Source of the DNA: Nostoc sp. CHAB 5715 | GTDB lineage: Bacteria > Cyanobacteriota > Cyanobacteriia > Cyanobacteriales > Nostocaceae | Length of the DNA stretch: 7,618 nucleotides | NCBI RefSeq assembly: GCF_020829685.1 | Contig: NZ_JAIVFR010000293.1 | Span: forward strand, 1 to 7,618 | Reading direction: 5' to 3' | In this document: one piece after another, positions 1 to 7,618 of the stretch | Numbering within the stretch: the stretch's first letter is position 1 | Layout of the letters: each line of letters begins with the position of its first letter | Position numbers and translations under genes: made by a program | The notes under the pieces: generated by a model | Told to the model about the DNA's origin: nothing | Seen by the model: only the letters and a program-made list of their open reading frames with translations | Databases searched by the model: none

Positions 1-127
1 TTATTTAAGTATGCTTAATATTTCTTAAATGCTTATAAAATCTATATTGTAGGCATTGATATCACTAAATCATAGTTATTAAAATCTGGTGAATTCTAAT
101 AAACACCATAAAACTACCGGAAGAACC
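1..127. mobile_element. End of an ISL3-like insertion element (partial)
   Basis: Read on the minus strand, the sequence that follows the broken transposase begins exactly at base 127 with GGTTCTTCCGGTAGTTTTAT. ISL3-family terminal repeats typically begin GGCTCTTCCG, so this resembles an ISL3 end. Base 128 and above still read as the DUF4277 transposase (Lys-Glu-Ile and the first base of the next codon), so the junction can be placed to the base. ISL3 elements duplicate 8 bp, and TAATTTCT at 128-135 would be the duplicate on this side; the other side is outside the window. The 127 bases are very AT-rich and I see no coding frame, as expected for a terminal non-coding part. The family is an inference from the end sequence alone. 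Confidence 0.45.
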
Positions 128-770
128 TAATTTCTTTTGGTGATTTTACTGCTAACTCTTCTAGGTCTTGGGTATTTCCTAATCGTTGCTTCTCAAATAT
201 TACTTCTGGTAAGCTGGTATTGTATTCCCCATGCACGTGCATTGATGATGAATCTAAATGTGATGTTGACAGTGATACATTAAATTTTTTGGCTGCTTTT
301 AAGGCGATGCTAAAAAATATTGTATCCAGTCCTTTTATAAATAGTTTATCCATGACTCTCCCCAGTTTATCATCGTTGAGATATTCTGGTTTGACTCCTG
401 CTCCTATTAAATGCTCACAGGCTATTGTTTCAAAATATTTGGCAAACATATATAAAGGTTTCGATACAAATCCTAATCCGTTCAATATCATAGCTTTAAC
501 TACATGACCTGGACTGACTTTTTCTCCTTTCTCTTCACCTATTAATTCATTGACGATTTCTACTAATCCTATCGCGTCTATTATTCCTGCTACTATTCCT
601 AAATGGTCTATATTTTGAATTTCAATGTCTTCGGCATTCAACATAACAACAGTATTCTCCACGATTTCTGTTGTAATTCTCTCATTTATCTTTTTGTTAT
701 CAATTATTTTTTTAACTATGAAGTTTTCTCTTTGTTCTGTCTTCGTCACAGAACTTCCTCTTTTCGCCAA
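114..770 (-). pseudogene. Truncated IS1634-family (DUF4277) transposase
   Basis: The N-terminal part of a DDE transposase with a DUF4277 domain. The signature runs from about residue 50 (IQNIDHLGIVAGIIDAIGLV) through KVSPGHVVKAMILNGLGFVS (about 85-104) and LNDDKLGRVMDKL (about 131-143). The first catalytic Asp is in HLDSSSMHVHGEY near residue 173. Full family members are roughly 500-600 residues; here the match ends at Lys-Glu-Ile (residue 214), followed by four foreign residues and a stop, where an ISL3-like end begins. The other catalytic acidic residues are therefore absent and the protein should be inactive. The longest frame starts with TTG at 770; an ATG at 644 (MLNAEDIEIQ) preceded by GGAG is a plausible alternative start and fits the usual family start better. 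Confidence 0.85.
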
Positions 771-885
771 ATCCTCTAATTAATGCTACTTCTTATCGTT
801 AAGCCTCTTGGTTTTTGAATCTAACTTAGTTCCTATGTACTACCATGTCAGCTTTTTGTTGATGTGTGACAGTTAGGGTGCGGAA
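128..885 (-). mobile_element. IS1634-type (DUF4277) insertion element, 5' part, interrupting vnfE
   Basis: This segment joins vnfE near base 885/886: vnfE coding sequence stops being recognisable after Glu-Leu-Lys-Leu-Thr, and the next bases on the minus strand, TTCCGCACCCTAACTGTCAC, belong to an element end. A transposase reads away from this end beginning about 115 bp inside. The far end of the element is missing from the window because another element interrupts the transposase at 127/128. I cannot see the matching inverted repeat or the target duplication, so the exact boundary may be off by several bases. Confidence 0.7.
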
Positions 886-1200
886 GGTGAGTTTTAATTC
901 TTTTTCGCCACCAAAAATTACCGCCTTCTCACTCATGTTCGTAGTCACCACGGGTTCATAAGGTGAACCACTATTGCGGCTATTAGTCAGCTTGTATGCC
1001 CGCTTGACTCCATAAGCACAGCCACTCGGCCCGTGAGAAATGACGATCGCATTTTTAATCCCACTTAAAATCTTCGTTGCAGTCCAAAATTTACAGGGGC
1101 GGGTATGACTACCTTGTAAACTGGTCTTAATCTTACCCTCTTTTGCCAAGCGATACAGTTCACTCAAATTTCCGTAAAATACGACATTCTGATCTATCAT
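826..1200 (-). pseudogene. vnfE: VnfE, FeV-cofactor assembly scaffold subunit, 3' truncated
   Basis: The N-terminus of VnfE, the NifE-like subunit of the VnfEN scaffold on which the FeV-cofactor precursor is matured before transfer to VnfDGK. Residues 1-105 are clear VnfE/NifE type: SHTRPCKFWTATKIL with Cys36, then ISHGPSGCAYGVKRAYKLTNSR with Cys61 (the positions of cluster-binding cysteines in NifE-like proteins), then TTNMSEKAVIFGGEKELKLT. The remaining 19 residues to the stop at 826 come from an inserted element. A complete VnfE is about 450-470 residues, so roughly three quarters is missing. The ATG at 1200 has a good ribosome site (GGAG, 7 bases upstream). It lies 131 bp after vnfK, as expected for a vnfDG-K-E-N order. 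The fragment lacks most of the cofactor pocket and cannot be a functional scaffold. Confidence 0.9.
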
Positions 1201-1229
1201 GATAGTTCTCCAAATATTTTATCTTTTTT

Positions 1230-1321
1230 AAACGCAGAGGCACGCTGAGGTTAGCGCAGAGGAACGCAAAGCACTCAAACTCTGCGCTCCTTTGCGTTTT
1301 ACTCTGCGTTCCTTTGCGTTT
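1230..1321. repeat. Imperfect long inverted repeat of the ACGCAGAGG type between vnfK and vnfE
   Basis: The left arm (1230-1271, begins AAACGCAGAGGCACG) and the right arm (1280-1321, ends CCTTTGCGTTT) are about 42 bp each and imperfectly complementary across an 8-bp loop. Both arms are built from a short motif of the form AACGCAGAGG or AACGCAAAGG, a repeat commonly dispersed in Nostocales genomes. In the vnf transcript it would fold into a long hairpin filling almost the whole vnfK-vnfE gap. There is no following run of T on the minus strand, so it is not a typical intrinsic terminator, but it could attenuate or protect the 3' end of the upstream message. Confidence 0.75.
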
Positions 1322-1331
1322 AAAACTCAAT

Positions 1332-2801
<1,470 letters not shown>

Positions 2802-2831
2802 TTAAGAAAGTGGAGCGATGTCTGGGGCGAA

Positions 2832-2867
2832 CGATGCCTACGGCGAGCTAACGCTAACGCTAACGCT
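2832..2867. repeat. Palindromic-unit repeat copy 1, with GCTAAC hexamer run
   Basis: CGATGCCTACGGCGAGCTAA with its continuation (2832-2855) is a Nostocales-type dispersed repeat. It runs into three consecutive GCTAAC hexamers plus GCT (2847-2867), a short tandem repeat of slippage type. An inverted copy lies at 3025-3048. Confidence 0.7.
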
Positions 2868-3024
2868 GCATCCAACTAAGAAGCAAGCTACCAATAGCAT
2901 CGATTACAGAAGAAAAGTAGAATTGAATTTCCTGAAAATCTTGAAAGCTAGATGAGATGCTTCTGTAGTCAGACACTATGAGGAAACTACGCTTCTTGGG
3001 AATGCTTTTGGTGTAGCCCGTCGT

Positions 3025-3048
3025 AGCGTTAGCTTGCCGCAGGCATCG
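3025..3048. repeat. Palindromic-unit repeat copy 2 (inverted)
   Basis: On the minus strand this reads CGATGCCTGCGGCAAGCTAA plus four bases and matches the copy at 2832-2855 at 22 of 24 positions in opposite orientation, 169 bp apart. In the vnf transcript the pair could form a stem of about 24 bp, with one G-U pair and one mismatch, inside the stem made by the ends of the MITE. Confidence 0.7.
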
Positions 3049-3050
3049 CT

Positions 3051-3079
3051 CTCTACTCTGTAAGCCTCTACTCTGTAAG
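3051..3079. repeat. 15-bp tandem duplication
   Basis: CTCTACTCTGTAAG occurs at 3051-3064 and again at 3066-3079, separated by one base. It lies inside the MITE and looks like a simple local duplication. Confidence 0.85.
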
Positions 3080-3199
3080 AGAATTTCTGCACAAACACTA
3101 ACAGGATGACAAGACTCTATTTCATACTCCAATCCAACAACGCCGTTCGTTTAATGAGGTAGTCTGGTCTTCTCCCTTAACTCAGCAATGGGAAAAGGG

Positions 3200-3232
3200 G
3201 ACGCTAAGAGCGATCGCAAGTCTGCAAGCGTC
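3200..3232. other. Hairpin with HIP1 site just after vnfDG
   Basis: GACGCT (3200-3205) and AGCGTC (3227-3232) are complementary 6-bp arms around a 21-base loop that contains the HIP1 octamer GCGATCGC (3210-3217). It sits 32-64 bases past the vnfDG stop. The stem is short and no T-run follows in the direction of transcription, so terminator function is not supported. It could be a processing or stability structure, or chance. Confidence 0.3.
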
Positions 3233-3264
3233 ACCCAGAGGGTTGAATTACCGATCTAATTGCT

Positions 3265-5528
<2,264 letters not shown>

Positions 5529-5631
5529 TTCCAGTTTAGAATAGACAGTCCTGTCTAGATTTAAATTAATCCAAATCATTCTATAGAGAAGACTTTTAGT
5601 AAAGAGAATAGACAGACTATTCTAACTGGAA
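5529..5631. promoter_or_regulatory. Two related palindromes within a 16-bp inverted repeat upstream of vnfDG
   Basis: Palindrome 1 is TAGACAG-TC-CTGTCTA (5542-5557). Palindrome 2 is AGAATAG-ACAGA-CTATTCT (5605-5623). Both contain AGAATAGACAG (5538-5548 and 5605-5615), so they are direct repeats 67 bp apart. In addition TTCCAGTTTAGAATAG (5529-5544) is the reverse complement of CTATTCTAACTGGAA (5617-5631) apart from one extra T. They lie about 170-270 bp before the vnfDG ATG. In Anabaena variabilis the vnf structural genes are repressed in the presence of molybdate by VnfR1/VnfR2, and transcript processing in the leader is reported. These repeats are the best operator or RNA-structure candidates here; the assignment is inference. 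Confidence 0.55.
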
Positions 5632-5910
5632 GTGAAGAGATAAATGATTTACTTTATGTCCTTACTATAGATATCTCACCAAGGAAAAATCGACGATATT
5701 CTCTCAACTTTAAACAACAGAATAACGCAATTATCGGCTTTGAAGCTCTCTAGATGATGACTAATTGTAACCACGAATACTCTTTGTAAATTAATTCCTC
5801 AGCGCAAGTAAATTGGCCAGATGTATGATATTCTTGATTTAGAGGGAATCTAAACCACTTCACGCACAAAGGATCACAATTGGCATGATGAGAAAAATTC
5901 TTAATAAGAT
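5632..5910. other. Non-coding region upstream of the vnfDG palindromes
   Basis: About 280 bp with no supported gene. An ATG at 5644 opens only eight codons on the plus strand. The same frame continues after the stop for 28 codons (5671-5754, reading ISHQGKIDDILSTLNNRI and on), which might be a scrap of an old gene but matches nothing I recognise. No terminator or tRNA was seen. Confidence 0.4.
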
Positions 5911-6066
5911 GCTGACATAATTCGTGGATATGCTCTGCTGTTGGAAATTCTTCCTTCTTTTCGTAACGGCTCCTGTTTTATCATTTGATGCTGAAGCGAT
6001 CGCAGTCTTTGATCAACTGCGATCGCAACAGGTTCCTGTGTCCACGATGGATTTAAGAATAGCAAC
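5911..6066 (+). pseudogene. VapC-like PIN-domain toxin relic, copy A
   Basis: The C-terminal half of a VapC-type ribonuclease toxin can be read as IIRGYALLLEIL from 5919, then after a one-base shift as VLSFDAEAIAVFDQLRSQQ (about 5974-6030), then VPVSTMDLRIAT. The pattern LPFDxxA...F..LRxQ...TMDLRIA is typical of the PIN-domain active-site region of cyanobacterial VapC proteins, with the acidic Asp in TMDLRIA. The N-terminus, with the first catalytic Asp, is absent, and after RIAT the sequence (GGIQAALDIKGGYS) is unrelated. A 68-codon frame begins at an ATG at 5924 but starts out of frame with the family, so it is not taken as an intact gene. A second relic of the same type lies at 6584-6681. 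Confidence 0.6.
5996..6027. repeat. Direct repeat of HIP1 octamer within relic A
   Basis: GCGATCGCA occurs at 5996-6004 and at 6019-6027, 23 bp apart start to start. In the second relic the sequence passes directly from GCGATCGCA to ACAGG, which is what would remain after loss of one copy and the 14 bases between them. Confidence 0.8.
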
Positions 6067-6102
6067 CGGAGGCATCCAGGCAGCCCTAGATATTAAAGGA
6101 GG

Positions 6103-6333
6103 CTATTCTCCTGGCATCAGTAAGCGGTAAAGGAAGTTTTTACTTACTTGATTTTGTCTAGCCATTTCTAGAAGTAGTATATCTCCATTTTTGAGGAGGA
6201 CGAAAAAGCATTGAGCATCGAGGTAATCATCGTTGCGTAATCCTTCATCAGCTACCTTTGTTTCCTCTATGTCTTCATAGTTCAAGTAATGCTCTTTGTC
6301 CTCAACATCTACTACATTAAATACGATCGGCAT
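6103..6333 (-). CDS. Hypothetical protein, 76 residues, acidic
   Basis: A small soluble protein beginning MPIVFNVVDVEDKEHYLNYE and ending FLYRLLMPGE. It is rich in Asp/Glu in the first half (YEDIEETKVADEGLRNDDY) and has a hydrophobic middle (CFFVLLKNGDILLLEMAR) that looks like two beta strands with an Asn-Gly turn. No membrane segment, signal peptide or known domain is seen. The composition is protein-like and no stop interrupts it. The ATG at 6333 has no Shine-Dalgarno sequence, but a preceding open frame ends 17 bases inside this gene (TAA at 6319-6317), so translation could once have been coupled. It converges on the VapC relic. I do not recognise the family; a real small gene is more likely than not. 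Confidence 0.55.
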   Translation of the reverse strand: MPIVFNVVDVEDKEHYLNYEDIEETKVADEGLRNDDYLDAQCFFVLLKNGDILLLEMARQNQVSKNFLYRLLMPGE

Positions 6334-6488
6334 TGGCTTTTAAGGTACAAGAGTACATTGTCGAGCATAAATCGTATAGTTGTTTCAAGTCTGTTGGTTT
6401 AGTTGCAAAATACAAGCCTCCTGGTATGTCCTGAGATGGCTCGTAATTTCAGTATTCCAAGGGCATCTAATGCGCCTTTGGTATTTTA
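6317..6488 (-). pseudogene. Broken reading frame overlapping the 76-residue gene
   Basis: Two frames look like pieces of one protein. Upstream, after a TAA near 6488, reads NTKGALDALGILKLRAIS (about 6485-6430). After a frameshift the second reads SQDIPGGLYFATKPTDLKQL and on to LKANADRI (6437-6319), stopping with TAA inside the start of the 76-residue gene. The second frame has no proper start codon, since a TGA lies at 6451-6449. The protein-like composition and the coding-style overlap suggest a decayed gene that once preceded the 76-residue gene. The family is not recognised and chance cannot be excluded. Confidence 0.3.
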
Positions 6489-6535
6489 ATTAAGTCATTA
6501 ATTAGGCAATTTGGAACAAATCAAGGCAACCAATT

Positions 6536-6681
6536 TCTCTGGTACTTGGCACTCATAACTTCATCAATTGTGCGCGGACGAATGCTGACATTATTCGTGG
6601 ATATGCTATGCTATTGCAAATTTTTCAGGGTTTGGTAACGGCTTCTGTTTTATTATTTAATGCTGGAGCGATCGCAACAGG
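6536..6681 (+). pseudogene. VapC-like PIN-domain toxin relic, copy B
   Basis: From 6584 to 6681 this stretch is about 80% identical by eye to relic A, with GCTGACATTATTCGTGGATA in common apart from single changes. It reads IIRGYAMLLQIFQGLVTAS and VLLFNAGAIA, the region of VapC before the LRxQ motif. Upstream, in another frame, LWYLALITSSIVRGRM (about 6536-6585) resembles the ISIVTVEE..RG segment of VapC. The frame has been shifted near 6585, and the LRxQ region has been lost by a 23-bp deletion between HIP1 sites. It is clearly non-functional. Confidence 0.5.
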
Positions 6682-6746
6682 AAATTTAGTAGTGTTGCGT
6701 AAGTACTAATAGCTATTTTCCACACAAAACCTCAGACAACGGAGTA

Positions 6747-7349
6747 TCATTGCCAGATATAAATCAGAACAAACAAAACAATCCAGATGACATCAACAAA
6801 GTGCCAGAAAATAGAAGTGGCATTTACACCAAAATGACCTGTGTCGTAGTTACCAGGAATGAAAGAGCGACCAAAAACAAGTATCTGCAACAAAATGCCA
6901 GTGAGAACGTGCAAACCGTGGAAACCTGTCAGTAAGTAGAACATCCCACCAAAGACACCTGTGGTAAAGCCAAAAGAAAGATGGCTCCACTCGATCGCTT
7001 GTCCGACTAAAAAGTAACTTCCCATTGCGATCGAAAGCATTAGAAACTGGCGAAATGTTATCAAGTCATGGCGTGCAAGGGCACGTTCTGCCAAGTAGAT
7101 GACAAAGCTACTAGAAACAAGAATTACCGTATTAATTGCCGGATCTCTGACTTCCAGTCCAGAAACGCCAGCTGGTAGCCAGTCAGGATTTGCTGTTTTA
7201 TAGACAATATATGCTGTAAAAAAACCGAGGAAAATGAAAGTCTCTGACAGCAAGAAGACAATGAAGCCGAACATCTTGCTGCCTTCTTCATCATGGGTAT
7301 GCTCGTGTGAGAGATGATCTGATTCTTCTGAAATAATGGAACTGTCCAT
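6747..7349 (-). CDS. coxC: Cytochrome c oxidase subunit III
   Basis: CoxC (CtaE) is the third core subunit of the aa3-type terminal oxidase. It stabilises the CoxA active site and proton uptake, in the thylakoid or cytoplasmic membrane. The 200 residues form the short five-helix type usual in cyanobacteria: helices at about 26-50, 70-88, 101-120, 132-158 and 180-199, after a polar, His/Glu-rich N-terminus. Conserved marks are Glu36 in FLLSETFIFLGFFTAYI, the FYLLTGFHGLHV segment with His144 and His147, and the C-terminal WHFVDVIWIVLFVLIY. The ATG at 7349 has GGAG 9 bases before it. CoxC normally follows coxB and coxA; at least 269 bp upstream hold no coxA, so the gene is separated from it or orphaned. 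In heterocysts such oxidases consume oxygen and protect nitrogenase, which would fit the vnf neighbours, but the link is inference. Confidence 0.95.
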   Translation of the reverse strand: MDSSIISEESDHLSHEHTHDEEGSKMFGFIVFLLSETFIFLGFFTAYIVYKTANPDWLPAGVSGLEVRDPAINTVILVSSSFVIYLAERALARHDLITFRQFLMLSIAMGSYFLVGQAIEWSHLSFGFTTGVFGGMFYLLTGFHGLHVLTGILLQILVFGRSFIPGNYDTGHFGVNATSIFWHFVDVIWIVLFVLIYIWQ

Positions 7350-7618
7350 TGCTTGAAACTCCTATATATTTATCTCACGCAGAGGCACAGAGCAAGAAAA
7401 GAGAGTAAAGTAGTAGTTTGCGATCGCGTAATACCTAATCTCAAACTCTCTGCATCCCTCTGCATGAACTTCTGCGCTCCTACCCTCCGGGGGCGTTGCA
7501 TAAATGCGGGATGAATCAGAGAAACACGGGTATTTCACGATACTTTAAATAATGAAGTAGTAATCGAATTGAATGTTTAAGCATATCCACGGATTTAGAA
7601 TAGCAGAGTGTTTTTCGG
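7350..7618. other. Region upstream of coxC with short repeats and a possible IS end
   Basis: No gene is seen. Near coxC there is an ACGCAGAGGCACAGAG repeat (7379-7394) like that beside vnfE, a HIP1 site (7420-7427) and further CTCTGCATC/CTCTGCATG repeats (7448-7466). At 7492 GGCGTTGCATAAATGCGGGA resembles, as I recall it, the ends of cyanobacterial IS5-like elements; a partner end is not in the window. Near the right edge the minus strand carries CGTGGATATGCT (7580-7591), the same 12 bases found in both VapC relics. Confidence 0.4.

Noticed and set aside
128..885. A programmed heterocyst excision element in vnfE
   Set aside because: The sequence at the junction belongs to a transposase-bearing IS with no site-specific recombinase or flanking direct repeat visible here. 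It remains possible only if the left side, outside the window, shows these.
2860..3132. 90-codon minus-strand open frame between vnfDG and vnfK
   Set aside because: It consists of MITE, palindromic-unit and tandem repeat sequence, has no family resemblance or good ribosome site, and its composition is not protein-like.
6103..6123. Terminator after the 76-residue gene (AGGAG-AATAGC-CTCCT followed by TTTAAT)
   Set aside because: The stem is only 5 bp, overlaps the stop codon and lacks a proper T-run.
5924..6130. 68-codon plus-strand open frame as an intact small gene
   Set aside because: Only the middle and later part matches VapC; the start is out of frame with the family and the first catalytic residues are missing. 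It is better described as a relic.
6485..6503. TAATTAA-GTCA-TTAATTA palindrome
   Set aside because: It is very AT-rich, and such palindromes are expected by chance in this sequence; no neighbouring promoter or gene start gives it a role.

Overview
The window comes from a filamentous, probably heterocyst-forming cyanobacterium (Nostoc/Anabaena/Trichormus type). The evidence is the fused vnfDG gene, which is known from Anabaena variabilis, six copies of the HIP1 octamer GCGATCGC (starts 1810, 3210, 5996, 6019, 6668, 7420), many short cyanobacterial repeats of the ACGCAGAGG type, and a short five-helix CoxC.

Layout, read in the direction of transcription of the real genes (all on the minus strand, right to left). 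At 7349-6747 is coxC (cytochrome c oxidase subunit III). From 6746 to 5911 lies decayed sequence: two relics of the same VapC-like (PIN-domain) toxin gene on the plus strand and a 76-residue unknown minus-strand ORF (6333-6103) that overlaps the end of another broken frame. From about 5640 to 5362 is the vnfDG leader, with two related palindromes that also form a longer inverted repeat. Then follow vnfDG (5361-3265), vnfK (2717-1332) and the first 105 codons of vnfE (1200-886).

The vnf genes encode the vanadium nitrogenase catalytic protein: VnfD (alpha, FeV-cofactor site), VnfG (delta, fused to the C-terminus of VnfD) and VnfK (beta, shares the P-cluster). VnfE would form, with VnfN, the scaffold for cofactor assembly. 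All P-cluster and FeV-co ligands visible by alignment from memory are intact in VnfD and VnfK, so the structural enzyme looks functional. VnfE is cut by a transposable element, so cofactor assembly in this strain must use NifEN, another copy of vnfE, or is lost.

Mobile DNA has entered the operon at least three times by my reading: a probable 381-bp MITE with imperfect terminal inverted repeats and a near-perfect 8-bp target duplication between vnfDG and vnfK (2764-3144); an IS1634/DUF4277-type element in vnfE (about 128-885); and a second element with an ISL3-like end inserted into that transposase (1-127). The most distinctive coding feature is a ten-unit, 11-residue tandem repeat forming the VnfD-VnfG linker, whose last units grade into the first helix of VnfG.

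No rRNA, tRNA or CRISPR array was seen. Family assignments are from recognition of protein motifs, not from a search.
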